Positions 18,710-27,786 of a DNA stretch of 64,000 nt are shown here, piece by piece. Position 1 is the stretch's first letter. Each line of letters starts with the position of its first letter. The notes under the pieces are model-generated. The model was not told the DNA's origin, ran no database searches, and saw only the letters and a list, made by a program, of their open reading frames with translations. The stretch spans positions 59,054-123,053 of the forward strand of contig NZ_VIVL01000014.1 of assembly GCF_007828835.1 (NCBI RefSeq), given 5' to 3'. A program made the translations under genes and the position numbers. The stretch comes from Variovorax beijingensis. Its GTDB lineage: Bacteria; Pseudomonadota; Gammaproteobacteria; Burkholderiales; Burkholderiaceae_C.

Positions 18710-19111
18710 ATGTTCCGCACCCTGCTCAAGTCCAAGATCCACCGCGTTGCCGTCACCGACTGCGAACTGCACTACGAAGGCTCCTGCGCCATCGACGAAG
18801 ACCTGCTCGATGCCGCCAACCTGGCCGAGAACGAACAGGTCCACATCTGGAACATCAACAACGGCGAGCGCTTCGTCACCTACGCAATCCGCGGCGAGCG
18901 CGGCACCGGGATCATCTCGGTCAACGGCTCGGCCGCACGCCGGGCCTCGGTGGGCGACCTGATCATCATCGCGGCGTTCGGCCTGGTGCCCGAAGACCAG
19001 GTGGCGGGCTACAAGCCCAAGCTGGTGTTCGTGGACGCGGCCAACCGCATCAAGGAAGAGCGCGCGCACATTCCGGTGCAGGCAGCTTCGGGCGAGACCA
19101 TCGCGGCCTGA
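18710..19111 (+). CDS. panD: Aspartate 1-decarboxylase
   Basis: A 133-residue PanD, the pyruvoyl-dependent enzyme that decarboxylates L-aspartate to beta-alanine for pantothenate and coenzyme A synthesis. The zymogen self-cleaves between Gly24 and Ser25 in YEGSCAID, and Ser25 becomes the pyruvoyl group; the motif is intact. MFRTLLKSKIHRVAVT at the start and GDLIIIAAFG later are family hallmarks. The start is ATG 18710, giving Ser25 its usual number. The gene stands alone; other pantothenate genes are not in the window. Confidence 0.97.
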   Translation: MFRTLLKSKIHRVAVTDCELHYEGSCAIDEDLLDAANLAENEQVHIWNINNGERFVTYAIRGERGTGIISVNGSAARRASVGDLIIIAAFGLVPEDQVAGYKPKLVFVDAANRIKEERAHIPVQAASGETIAA

Positions 19112-19406
19112 CGCGGCGACGCAAGGGACGGGCCGCGCGCGCAAGTCGCTCCCGACGAAGAAGTGACGGGAAGCCTGCATCGCCTTGAATGCCCTCCACG
19201 CCGTCCGAAGAAGCGCGGCAGGATTCGGACATCCGAGTTCCCGGAAGAGGCGCGATGAAGAAGGTCTTCCTCGTTGACGCCGCCTGCAAGCTCGACCGTC
19301 GCCTTGCGCCGCAGAGGCTCGCGCCCCGCCGGACGACGGCCAGAAGCCGTGGTCCGCGGGTCGGGCAGAATTTGCCGGGCCGACCACCACACCCAAAGGA
19401 CATCCG

Positions 19407-19889
19407 ATGTCGCAAGCCAACCAACTGCGCCCGTTTTCGTTCGTGCTGGCGGTGCCGGATCTCGAACGAAACACCGCCTACTTCAGGGATGCCCTGGGCT
19501 TCGAGGCGCAGTGGCCGGAAGGAACCGGGTGGCAGCTTCTTTCGCGAGGAGATGTGCGCATCATGATCGGCCATTGCCCGGACGCCGTCCCACCGTCTGC
19601 GACGGGCGACCACAGCTATTTCGGATATCTGCATGTGGATGACGTCGATGCACTCCATGAAGAATTCGTCCGGCACGGCGCGTTGATCCTGCAGCCGCCG
19701 GCAGACAAGCCACATGGCATGCGCGAGTTCGCGGTCGCCACGCCCGACGGGCACCGCCTCATGATCGGTCAGGACCTTGCACCGCGGGCGGGAAGCCAAG
19801 CCGGCTTGCCGCGCGAGAGCCGACGGACGTTTCGAACCTGGCTCGGAGCGGCCGATGAACGCGCCTCGACCGCGGAAGCAGTACAGTGA
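19407..19889 (+). CDS. VOC/glyoxalase-family protein
   Basis: A 160-residue protein with one vicinal oxygen chelate fold: SFVLAVPDLERNTAYFRDAL begins the first beta-alpha module, and HVDDVDALHEEFVRHG begins the second, which ends with EFAVATPDGHRLMIGQ. Such proteins include glyoxalase I, dioxygenases and bleomycin/fosfomycin resistance proteins. The substrate cannot be assigned. About 35 C-terminal residues after the fold are polar and probably unstructured. The start is ATG 19407, with AAAGGA nine bases upstream. Confidence 0.88.
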   Translation: MSQANQLRPFSFVLAVPDLERNTAYFRDALGFEAQWPEGTGWQLLSRGDVRIMIGHCPDAVPPSATGDHSYFGYLHVDDVDALHEEFVRHGALILQPPADKPHGMREFAVATPDGHRLMIGQDLAPRAGSQAGLPRESRRTFRTWLGAADERASTAEAVQ

Positions 19890-19908
19890 CGGGCACAGGA
19901 TTCCTTCG

Positions 19909-20310
19909 ATGGTCCGCATGAAGCGCTCCCGCACCCGGCCTGTGTTGTTGCGTCCTCGCCGCTGGGCCTCCTGGCTGGCCGCGGCATTCACAGCCATCCT
20001 TGTGCCCTCCGCTGAAGCCTCCCAATCCATGGGCTGCAACGGCTCGCTCGTGAGCAAGGGGGACTCGCCTGTGTCGCTGCTTCAGAAGTGCGGCGAGCCG
20101 ATCTATCGCCAGAGCGTCTGCGTGCCGATGCTGCAGCTGGGCTGGGTTGTGACGCCCTATCGTGCGGGCAGCCCCAGTGCGATGCTTGCGAATCAATGCG
20201 TGCCCATGGAGGAGTGGACGTACGACCGGGGACCCGGTGCGTTCTTCGGGATCGTACGCATCTACAACGGCGCGATCGAATCCGTGCGCGACGGCGACCG
20301 CAACCGATGA
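19909..20310 (+). CDS. DUF2845 secreted protein
   Basis: A 133-residue exported protein. A basic N-terminus and hydrophobic segment (WLAAAFTAILVPSAEA) form a signal peptide, followed by a DUF2845 domain with paired cysteines: CNGSLVSKGDSPVSLLQKCG, then CVP, and EEWTYDRGPGAFFGIVRIYN. The conserved cysteines suggest disulfide bonds in the periplasm. The domain is common in proteobacteria and has no known function. The start is ATG 19909 behind AGGA; ATG 19918 is an alternative. It follows the VOC gene by 19 bases. Confidence 0.75.
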   Translation: MVRMKRSRTRPVLLRPRRWASWLAAAFTAILVPSAEASQSMGCNGSLVSKGDSPVSLLQKCGEPIYRQSVCVPMLQLGWVVTPYRAGSPSAMLANQCVPMEEWTYDRGPGAFFGIVRIYNGAIESVRDGDRNR

Positions 20311-20661
20311 AGGCCAGGCCATCGGAGGAGCCGGGCCGTTCATCGACGCAGGACACGGCAATCTGGCAAGAACCCTGAGGGCATTGCTTGCCCCGCCACG
20401 ACACGCTGAATAGACTACGCAGCATGTCGACCCCTCTCGTCCTCGCCCGCACCGGCGCGGCGCTGCTTGCCGCAGCGGCGTGTGCGCGTGCACGCGCGGC
20501 CTTGAAGGCGGGCCGCAGGCCACCGCCCGCACATTTCTAGGCCCGGCGGTCGCTTCCTTTCTTCCTTCCCTTTCAGCGCAACCATCCACCGCCGGGCCCC
20601 AGTCCCGCGCGTCCGCGGCCACCGTCGTTGATCGACGGGTCCGCACGAATGGAGTGCGTCA
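20311..20661. other. Interval without a supported gene
   Basis: About 350 bases. A 38-residue alanine-rich frame (ATG 20424 to TAG 20540) has a hydrophobic start but no recognisable family and is not called. GGAG at 20651-20654 is the ribosome site of the following Rnk-like gene. Confidence 0.4.
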
Positions 20662-21063
20662 ATGCATGCAACGATCCACGGCGAGCGCACGCTCACCGAA
20701 CTTGACTTCGCCCGTCTGAACAAGCTGCCCAGGCTCAACCTGCCGCCCAGCCTTGCGGATCTTCTGGACTGTGCCGAGGTGACCAGCTCGAGGGCCGTGC
20801 CCGGCAACATCGTGACGATGTGCTCGCGCGTCGAGATCGTCGACACGCACACGCGTCGGCGGCAGACGCTGACCATCAGCTATCCCGAAGAGGCCAGGCC
20901 CGCGGCCGGCCTCATCTCGGTGCTGTCGCCGGTCGGAACCAGCCTGCTCGGCCTGAAGGTGGGAGACACCGCCAGGTGGCAAGCCCCGAACGGAGAGGCA
21001 TGCGCCGCGGAGATCGCGGCGATCCTCTTTCAGCCCGAGGCGACGGGCGACTACACCACGTAG
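20662..21063 (+). CDS. rnk: Rnk/GreA-type nucleoside diphosphate kinase regulator
   Basis: A 133-residue protein of the Rnk family. A short helical N-terminus precedes a GreA/GreB C-terminal FKBP-like domain: CSRVEIVDTHTRRRQTLTIS, then YPEEARPAAGLISVLSPVGTS and LLGLKVGDTARWQAPNG. Family members bind RNA polymerase near the secondary channel, and Rnk affects nucleoside diphosphate kinase levels. The long coiled coil of true GreA is absent, as expected for Rnk. The start is ATG 20662, with GGAG seven bases upstream. It is convergent with the winged-helix gene. Confidence 0.85.
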   Translation: MHATIHGERTLTELDFARLNKLPRLNLPPSLADLLDCAEVTSSRAVPGNIVTMCSRVEIVDTHTRRRQTLTISYPEEARPAAGLISVLSPVGTSLLGLKVGDTARWQAPNGEACAAEIAAILFQPEATGDYTT

Positions 21064-21107
21064 GCGGGCCGTCGAACGCCGGCGTCCATGCCTTCATCGA
21101 TCCCGGC

Positions 21108-21758
21108 TCAGGAGGACGGGCGGGACAGCGTTGCCAGCTTCTTCTTCGCGCTTTGCAGGAGGCCGACCCGCTCGACGGGCGGTTGGGCCTTGGTGTCTCC
21201 GAACGCGATGATCTCGAGCGCGCCAGCCGCTGCCAGCTTGGACGCGAGCGGGTCGCGCACCGCCAGGCTGTTGAACCTGTGGTTCGATATGACGTGCACC
21301 TTCAGGTGACGGTGGATGGTCTTCGACAGCTTCTGGCAGGCGGCTGCCATGGCGGCTTCATCGGGTATCGACTGGCCGTGCACGACCAGGAGCTCCACGG
21401 TGCCGTCCTTGTCCTCTCCCAGCAGGAAGGCACGCAGGACCGAATCCTTGAACTTGCTGCGCAGCATCGAGCGCAGCGGTTCGGCGGCGGCGAACGACTT
21501 CAGCGCGATGCTGCGCAGTTCATCGTGGAAGACGAACGAGCGGTCGAGCGTGAGGGTGTCGGACCCGTCCGCCTTCGGCTTCTGCCTCTTCAGGATGCCG
21601 CTGCCGACGAGGTGCTCCAGGATGCGCGCCGCATCGGCGGGATCGAGCTTCGAACGCCGGGCGAGCTCGTCCGGCGCAAGCGGTTGGTCGGGCGCCGCGT
21701 AGACGACCTTCAGGAGCTTCTGCACCTCGGGGGAGAAAAGGAAATCGGCGGCACTCAT
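21108..21758 (-). CDS. Winged-helix/nucleotidyltransferase-like protein
   Basis: A 216-residue cytoplasmic protein. Residues about 1-65 form a MarR/ArsR-type winged helix (FSPEVQKLLKVVYAAPDQPL, then DAARILEHLVGSGILKRQ). The remainder resembles minimal nucleotidyltransferase folds seen in similar two-domain proteins, but the expected GSxxxG loop is replaced by AFLLGEDKDGTVELLVVHG, so catalysis is doubtful. The start was set at ATG 21758; ATG 21788 would add ten residues. It follows DNA polymerase II by 61 bases on the same strand and may be co-transcribed with it. Function unknown. Confidence 0.6.
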   Translation of the reverse strand: MSAADFLFSPEVQKLLKVVYAAPDQPLAPDELARRSKLDPADAARILEHLVGSGILKRQKPKADGSDTLTLDRSFVFHDELRSIALKSFAAAEPLRSMLRSKFKDSVLRAFLLGEDKDGTVELLVVHGQSIPDEAAMAAACQKLSKTIHRHLKVHVISNHRFNSLAVRDPLASKLAAAGALEIIAFGDTKAQPPVERVGLLQSAKKKLATLSRPSS

Positions 21759-21819
21759 CTTTTTCTGGATCCGGACAAAGGATCGCATTATCGGGATGAA
21801 TATCGTCGGCCATGGCGGT

Positions 21820-24216
21820 CTAGAAGAGCCCGCGTTGCGAAGTCGTCAAGGTCATGAAGCTTTCTCCCATGGGCTGAAGAATGGCGTCGGCAATCGGCTG
21901 GAGCTGCCGCGTGAGGTAGTGTTCGTAGTCGATGCGCGAGTGGCGGGTTTCCAGCGGCTCCGGCCCGTTTCGGGTCATGACGTATTCGATCCAGCCGCCC
22001 GTCTGGTACTGCATGGGCCGGCCGATCCGGGCATTGTGTTCGTCCGCGATGCGCGCGGCCCGGACCTGCGGCGGCACGTTGACCAGGTAGGCGTCGAGCC
22101 GATGGCGCAGGCGCTTGCGGTAGATGAGCAGGTCGTCCTTGGCGCCGGCCAGCGTCGACCGCGCATAGTCGGTGACGAACGCCTTGTAGGGCTCGCCCTG
22201 GAAGATGCGTGACAGCAGGCCCTGCTGGAACTGCCGCGCCAGCGGGGTCCAGTCGCTGCGCGCCATCTCGAGGCCGCGGTACACCATCTCCTCCTGGCCC
22301 GCGGCATCCACGCTGAGGCCTGCGTAGCGCTTCTTGCTGCCGACCTCCGAGCCGCGGATGGTGGGCATGAAGAACTTCTTGTAGTGGGTGTCGACCTCGA
22401 TTTCGAGAAAGCTCTCCAGGCCCTGTTCCTCGCGCAGCGTGCGCGTCCACCAGTCGTTGATGTCGGCCGCCAGGCTTGCCGCGACGGCGTGCGCCTCCTC
22501 GTTGGTGTGGGCGCGCCTGAGCCAGACGAAGATGGAGTCGGTGTCGCCATAGATGGCTTCGTAGCCCCGCTGCTCCACGAATTCGCGCGTGAGCTTCATC
22601 ATCTCGTGCCCGCGAAGTGTGACGGCGGACACCAGCTTGGGGTTGAAGAACCGGCACTCGGACGCACCCAGCACGCCGGCGAACGAGTTCATGAGCAGCT
22701 TCAGCGCCTGCGACAGCGGCTCGTTCTTCGCCCGCTTGGCCTCGTCCCGGGCGCGCCAGAGGGTGGTCACGATCGCGGGCAGGCAGTGCCTGTCGCGCGA
22801 GAAGACGGTGCCCTGCGGGCCCTTGACGAGCCCGGCCGGCTCGCCGGCGTTCGAGCCCTCGACGAGGCCCACCGGATCGACCAGGAAGGTCCGGATGATC
22901 GAAGGGTAGAGGCTCTTGTAGTCCAGCACCACGACGGAGTCGTAGAACCCCGGCTTCGAGTCCATCACGTAGCCGCCGGGATAGGCCTTGCTCGCAATCT
23001 CGCCCACGTTCGGCGCCACGTAGCCCAGCCGATGCATCCGCGGCAGGTAGTGGTGGCTGAACGCGGCAATGGAGCCACCGAAGTGGTCGGCCTGCAGGCC
23101 GGTGGTCTGGGCGCGCTCCATCATGAACTGCAGCAGCTTCGCCTTGTCGAAGATGCGCAGGACCAGCTCGCAGTCGCGGATGTTGTAGCGCGCGAGCGCG
23201 GGCTTGTCTTCCTGGTACCGCCGCTCGATCTCGGCCATCTTGTCGTACGCGTCGCCGATGGATTTGCCTTCACCGAGCAGCGCCTGCGAGACGGTCTCGA
23301 GGCTGAAGGACGGGAAGCTCCACACCGCGGCCTTGAGTGCGTCGATGCCGTCGATGACGACCCGGCCCGGCGTCGGCGCGAACAGGTAGCCCTGCTTGCC
23401 CGGATGGGTGCGCCACTCGATGGGGCGACGCTCCCGCCCGAGCAGGAGCTGCACGCCGCAGTCGTCGGCGGTCTTCTGCAGCACCCGCAGGTCGAACTGG
23501 ATGACGTTCCAGCCGATGATGACGTCGGGGTCGTTGCGCTCGAACCAATCGTTGAGCTGATCGAGCATGGCTTTGCGGGACGGGCAGTAGACGAGCGAAA
23601 AATCCATGGGCCCGCCCGGCTCCGGCGGCGGTTCGCCCAGCATGAAGACGACACGCTCCGGCGTGCCGTCCAGTGCAATGGAATAGAGCGCTTCGTGCTG
23701 GCTCGTCTCGATGTCCAGCGACACGACCTTCAGCACGGGGCGGTATTCGGGCGCGGGCCTGAGCTTGCAGTCGACGATGGTGGCGTGCGCTGCCCGCCCT
23801 CCTTCCACCCGCACGCCGGCGGTGATGAAGCGTTCCATCAGGTAGCGGTCGTGCGGGCGCACGTCGGCTTCGAGCAGGGGAATGCCCTGGGCCAGGAGGG
23901 TGCGTGCCAACCGGCCGAGCTGGCGGAAGTGCGTCGCATAGACACCGAGCACCGCTTCCTGCTGGAAGGTCTTGAGCGCGAGCTCGCGCAGCTGCACGCC
24001 CGGCATGGCCGCGAGGTGGGCCTGGACCGCCGCCCTGTGCCGGGTGGCGACGAACGCAACGCTGCGCCGTGAGGTCAGGACCACTTTCCTCGGTCCCGCA
24101 TCGGTGGCCAGCCAGTACGCGATCTCCGTGCCGGCGGGCGCGTCACGCCAGTGGCGCGTGAGGACGAAACCCCGCAGTTCGGTGGATGTAACGAGAGAGC
24201 TTGAAGGTTCGGGCAA
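21820..24216 (-). CDS. polB: DNA polymerase II (family B)
   Basis: A protein of about 798 residues, close to the 783 of E. coli PolB, which acts in replication restart and lesion bypass. Exonuclease motif I is VVSLDIETS; the polymerase motifs are DYKSLYPSIIRTF (A), KLLMNSFAGVLG (B) and YGDTDSIFVW (C, with the catalytic aspartates), followed by the KKRYAG block. The start is uncertain: homology begins around ELRGFVLTRHW, and the nearest in-frame start codon is TTG 24216, without a good ribosome site. It is divergent from the CusF-like gene. SOS control is usual for polB, but I found no clear LexA box. Confidence 0.92.
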   Translation of the reverse strand: MPEPSSSLVTSTELRGFVLTRHWRDAPAGTEIAYWLATDAGPRKVVLTSRRSVAFVATRHRAAVQAHLAAMPGVQLRELALKTFQQEAVLGVYATHFRQLGRLARTLLAQGIPLLEADVRPHDRYLMERFITAGVRVEGGRAAHATIVDCKLRPAPEYRPVLKVVSLDIETSQHEALYSIALDGTPERVVFMLGEPPPEPGGPMDFSLVYCPSRKAMLDQLNDWFERNDPDVIIGWNVIQFDLRVLQKTADDCGVQLLLGRERRPIEWRTHPGKQGYLFAPTPGRVVIDGIDALKAAVWSFPSFSLETVSQALLGEGKSIGDAYDKMAEIERRYQEDKPALARYNIRDCELVLRIFDKAKLLQFMMERAQTTGLQADHFGGSIAAFSHHYLPRMHRLGYVAPNVGEIASKAYPGGYVMDSKPGFYDSVVVLDYKSLYPSIIRTFLVDPVGLVEGSNAGEPAGLVKGPQGTVFSRDRHCLPAIVTTLWRARDEAKRAKNEPLSQALKLLMNSFAGVLGASECRFFNPKLVSAVTLRGHEMMKLTREFVEQRGYEAIYGDTDSIFVWLRRAHTNEEAHAVAASLAADINDWWTRTLREEQGLESFLEIEVDTHYKKFFMPTIRGSEVGSKKRYAGLSVDAAGQEEMVYRGLEMARSDWTPLARQFQQGLLSRIFQGEPYKAFVTDYARSTLAGAKDDLLIYRKRLRHRLDAYLVNVPPQVRAARIADEHNARIGRPMQYQTGGWIEYVMTRNGPEPLETRHSRIDYEHYLTRQLQPIADAILQPMGESFMTLTTSQRGLF

Positions 24217-24306
24217 GGCGGGAGGACGGACTGGGGCACAGGCGATTTTCGCCCGGCAGCGGGACGGGTTTGGCAGAATCCCGGCAACTTCACTTCCTCC
24301 ACGAAC

Positions 24307-24666
24307 ATGCTGCGCTTCGTCCTCATGACTGCGTTGGGCCTCGCCACCGTGGATGGAGCGGCCGCTCAATCGGCGGAGCCGCGGCCGGCCGAAGCCGCTG
24401 CAGAAGCAGCGCCGGTGACCACGTATGCGCGCTTCGTCTCCGCCAGCGAGGAGGCCGACGGCAAGCTGTATGTCCGGCTGAAGCTGCTACCAAGGGCCAA
24501 GCTTCCTTTCACGGTCCAGAGATTCAGGGTGAGGGACCGGACGCTGCTGGCTGGCATTGCGGAGGGTTCATGGGTGAGGTTCACCGCGAAGCACATCGAC
24601 GGCGAGAACACGTTGACGTCCATCCGCATCACCGCCGAATGCAAGCGCTTCCAGGAATGCGGCTGA
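24307..24666 (+). CDS. Secreted CusF-like OB-fold protein
   Basis: A 119-residue exported protein with a signal peptide (about residues 1-21, cleaved near AAAQ). The mature part resembles CusF_Ec copper-binding OB folds: FRVRDRTLLAGIAEGSWVRF matches the family's FRV-D-LL-GL-G-VRF pattern. The methionine pair that binds Cu(I) in CusF is replaced by phenylalanine and valine (PFTVQ), so metal binding may be lost or different. Two cysteines near the C-terminus (ECKRFQECG) are extra. It is divergent from polB with about 90 bases between them. Confidence 0.6.
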   Translation: MLRFVLMTALGLATVDGAAAQSAEPRPAEAAAEAAPVTTYARFVSASEEADGKLYVRLKLLPRAKLPFTVQRFRVRDRTLLAGIAEGSWVRFTAKHIDGENTLTSIRITAECKRFQECG

Positions 24667-24727
24667 GGCTTCAGCCGGCCGGGGAGTGCATCATTGCGGG
24701 CACAATCCCGCGCACGAAGGAAAACCC

Positions 24728-26188
24728 ATGCCCTCCTCCACCGACTACGAATCGCTGTTCGAGTTTGCGCCGATGTCGCTCTGGCTCGAGGACTACAGCG
24801 GGCTGCGCCGGCTGTTCGACGCCTGGCGCAGCGCCGGCGTGGTGGATCTGGTGGACCACCTGAATGCCGAACCGCAGCGCGTGCGCGATTGCATGGCGCA
24901 GCTGAAGGTGCTGAGCGTCAACCAGAGCACGCTCACCCTCTTCGGTGCCCAGAGCCAGGCCGAGCTGCTGTCCCGGCTCGACAGCATCTTCCGTGACGAC
25001 ATGACCGCTCCCGTGATCCACGAGCTGGACCAGCTCTGGCGCGGCAATCTCGGCTTCGGCAACCAGACGGTCAACTATGCGCTGGACGGCCGCCGGCTCG
25101 ACGTGCATGTGCGCGTGCAGGTGCTGCCCGGACACGAGGCGACGTGGGATCGCGTGCTGGTGTCGCTGGACGACATCACCGAGCGCGTGCAGGCCGAGCG
25201 GCTGCGCCTGGAGAGCGAGCGCTATGCGCGCGAGCTGTTCGAACGTTCGCCGGTGTCGTTGTGGGTGGAGGACTTCAGCGCGGTCAAGATCCTGCTCGAT
25301 GACGTGCGCAAGCGCGGCATCAGCGACTTCACGACCTTCATCAAGGTGCACCCGGAGTTCATCACGCGCTGCATGCGCGAGATCCGCGTGATCGACGTCA
25401 ACCGGGAGACCCTGCGCATGTTCGGCGCGGCCGACAAGGACGAGCTGCTGGAGAACATCTCGGACATCTTCCGCGACGAGATGCACGACTCCTTCGCCGA
25501 GCAGCTGCAGGACCTCTGGAACGGCAAGATGCTGCAGCAGCGGGAGGTCATCAACTACGCGCTGACGGGCGACCTGCTCAACATCCACATGCAGTTCGCC
25601 GTGCTCGAGGACCGGCTCGCCACCTGGGACCTCGTGCTGGTGTCGCTGATCGACATCACGGCCAGGAAGAAGGCCGAGGCCTACCTCGAGTACCTGGGCA
25701 AGCACGACGTGCTGACGCAGCTGCGCAACCGCGCCTTCTTCTCGGAAGAGCTGAACCGGCTGTCGCGCAAGGGGCCGTGGCCGGTGTCGGTGCTGGTGAT
25801 CGACTTGAACGGCCTGAAGCCCGTCAACGACGAGGAAGGACACGCCGCCGGCGACGCGCTGCTGCGGCGCGTGGGCGAGGTGCTGAGCAAGGCGGTCGAC
25901 GAGCCCGGCTGGCCCGCGCGCATCGGCGGCGACGAATTCGCGGTCGTGCTGCCGAAGACGGACGAGCGCGGGGCGGAGGCCATCCGCGACCGCATTGCCT
26001 CCATGCTCGACCTGAACAACCAGTTCTATGCGGGCCAGAGCGGCCGCTTGCTGAGCCTCGCGGTCGGCGTGGCGACCTGCGAGGCCGGCGACCTGCTCGA
26101 TGCGGCGCTGCAGCGCGCGGACCGCGCGATGTACGAGGAAAAGGCGCGCCACTACCGCGACAGCGGGGCCGAGCGCCGGCGCGACTAG
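24728..26188 (+). CDS. Diguanylate cyclase with tandem PAS domains
   Basis: A 486-residue cytoplasmic protein that should make cyclic di-GMP. Two sensor units (about residues 8-155 and 168-315) are clear internal duplicates: MSLWLEDYSGLRRLFD pairs with VSLWVEDFSAVKILLD, and DSIFRDDM with SDIFRDEM. Both end in a DDITER/IDITAR helix. The GGDEF domain follows, with KHDVLTQLRNR, the intact active site IGGDEF (residues 399-404) and a C-terminal AVGVA block. No inhibitory RxxD site is at the usual spacing. The start is ATG 24728, with AAGGA seven bases upstream. Confidence 0.9.
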   Translation: MPSSTDYESLFEFAPMSLWLEDYSGLRRLFDAWRSAGVVDLVDHLNAEPQRVRDCMAQLKVLSVNQSTLTLFGAQSQAELLSRLDSIFRDDMTAPVIHELDQLWRGNLGFGNQTVNYALDGRRLDVHVRVQVLPGHEATWDRVLVSLDDITERVQAERLRLESERYARELFERSPVSLWVEDFSAVKILLDDVRKRGISDFTTFIKVHPEFITRCMREIRVIDVNRETLRMFGAADKDELLENISDIFRDEMHDSFAEQLQDLWNGKMLQQREVINYALTGDLLNIHMQFAVLEDRLATWDLVLVSLIDITARKKAEAYLEYLGKHDVLTQLRNRAFFSEELNRLSRKGPWPVSVLVIDLNGLKPVNDEEGHAAGDALLRRVGEVLSKAVDEPGWPARIGGDEFAVVLPKTDERGAEAIRDRIASMLDLNNQFYAGQSGRLLSLAVGVATCEAGDLLDAALQRADRAMYEEKARHYRDSGAERRRD

Positions 26189-26213
26189 GGCGCGGCGCCG
26201 GCGATGCCGGTTT

Positions 26214-27476
26214 TCACTCCGCGTCGAGCCGGTCCCGCCGCATGGCGCGCCAGAGCGCGAGGTCGTAGCAGATCTTGAGCAGCCCGCAGGCGACGAGCGG
26301 CAGCGAGATCCATCCGGCCGCGAACAGCGCGCCGCTGAGCGTCGGGCTGATGGCCGCGGCCAGGCTGCGCGGCACCGCGGTGAAGCTCGCCGCGGCGCTG
26401 CGTTCGGGCGGCGTCACGACCGCCATCACGTAGGCGGTGCGCGTGGGCACGTCCATCGACGACAGCGCACTGCGCACCATCAGCAGGCCGAGCGCGATCG
26501 GCAGGCTCGGCGCCAGCGCGGCCAGCACCAGGCAGACATTGGCGGGCAGGTGCGTGAAGACCATGGTGTTGAGCAGGCCGATGCGCCGGGCCACCACGGG
26601 GGCGGCAAGCTGCGACGCCGCGCCGAGCAGGCCGGTCCAGAAGAAGAACACGCCGGCCTGGGTCAGCGAGAAGCCGAAGCGCTCCAGCAGCCACAGCGAC
26701 ATCAGCGCATTGACCATCAGTCCGCCGGCAAAGGCATCGACGCTGAAGAGCGCCGCCAGCCGCACCACCACGCGGCGCGACGGCCCGAGGGGTGCCGGTG
26801 CCACGGGTGCGCTGCCCGCCTCGTGGACGCCGGCGTGGTCGGGCAGCTTGCGGTAGAGCCAGAAGACGGCGAGCCCGATCGCGGCGTAGACCGCGAACAT
26901 GCCGCGCAGCGCGTCGGGCCGCGCGAAGTGGCTGTGCCGAACCAGCCAGTCCGGCACGGCGGCCGCGAGCGCACCCATGGCCGCGCACAAGGCACCCAGC
27001 AGGCTGTAGCGCGCGAACAGCGCGGTGCGGGCATGGCCTTGCGCCGCCGCCGCAAGGCGCGCGTGCTCGAGCGGAAGGAACACGCTGACGTCGCCGGAAC
27101 TCGGATTGAGCGTGCCGACCAGCGCGACCACCAGCAGCGGCCAGAACGAGGACAGGCCCGCAAAGCCCAGCCCGGTGGCGGCCATCAGCAAGGCGGCGCC
27201 GCGCAGCAGCCGCCCGCCCGCGAAGCGGTAGCCCCAGGCGCCCACCGCGAGCGTGGCAAGGGCCGAGCCCAGCATGGTCGCCGTGCTGACGATGCCGACT
27301 TCCAGCGTGCCCAGGCCGATCGACAGCAGGTAGGCCGGCAGCAGCACCGCCATGTAGCCGTCGCCGAAGGCGCGCAGCCCCCGCGCGGCGAGCAGGGGCA
27401 GTGCATCGGCGCTGACGCCTGCGGGCAGCAGGCGCGCAAGTCCGGTGCGCGGCGAAGGCGATGGTGCCGCGCTCAT
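26214..27476 (-). CDS. MFS transporter
   Basis: A 420-residue inner-membrane protein with about twelve hydrophobic segments (for example LLVVALVGTLNPSSGDVSVF and AALAPSLPIALGLLMVRSAL). It has the general arrangement of major facilitator drug/sugar exporters with a central cytoplasmic loop around residues 205-230. The segment RSALSSMDVPTRTAYVMAVV resembles conserved loop regions of uncharacterised bacterial MFS carriers. It is convergent with the diguanylate cyclase and divergent from tctBA. Substrate unknown. Confidence 0.82.
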   Translation of the reverse strand: MSAAPSPSPRTGLARLLPAGVSADALPLLAARGLRAFGDGYMAVLLPAYLLSIGLGTLEVGIVSTATMLGSALATLAVGAWGYRFAGGRLLRGAALLMAATGLGFAGLSSFWPLLVVALVGTLNPSSGDVSVFLPLEHARLAAAAQGHARTALFARYSLLGALCAAMGALAAAVPDWLVRHSHFARPDALRGMFAVYAAIGLAVFWLYRKLPDHAGVHEAGSAPVAPAPLGPSRRVVVRLAALFSVDAFAGGLMVNALMSLWLLERFGFSLTQAGVFFFWTGLLGAASQLAAPVVARRIGLLNTMVFTHLPANVCLVLAALAPSLPIALGLLMVRSALSSMDVPTRTAYVMAVVTPPERSAAASFTAVPRSLAAAISPTLSGALFAAGWISLPLVACGLLKICYDLALWRAMRRDRLDAE

Positions 27477-27786
27477 GGGCGGGGCTCCACGGCGTGTGCG
27501 GGGGGTGAATCAGGCAGGGCGGTGTCCACGGATGGCTCCATCACGGGTTGCCAGCGCTTGGACGGGACACCGTCTGGTTGTGCAGGCCGGGAGGCTGTTT
27601 TCCCGGCAAGGCCATGCTAGCAGAGACCCCATCGCGGTACGTAGTTCCCCTCAGCTTCTCGTCAGATTGCGATCAGCTCGGCGCAAGACCATGTGACCGT
27701 CCGGCGTTCCATCCGGATGGAGACAAGCCCGGGCGGAGTCCACCTGCGCCGGTTGCGTTCGACAACCCTCAATACATCGGGAACGT
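27477..27786. other. Divergent promoter interval between MFS and tctB
   Basis: About 310 bases shared by the divergent MFS and tctBA genes. GGGAAC ends just before the tctB start and may serve as its ribosome site. I saw no convincing operator, hairpin or small gene. Confidence 0.4.

Noticed and set aside
19112..19406. Possible small genes between panD and the VOC gene
   Set aside because: Short frames on both strands have no motifs or starts with ribosome sites; I treat the 295 bases as non-coding.
20424..20540. 38-codon alanine-rich frame
   Set aside because: It is too short and has no ribosome site or recognisable family; it could be a fragment, but nothing supports a gene call.
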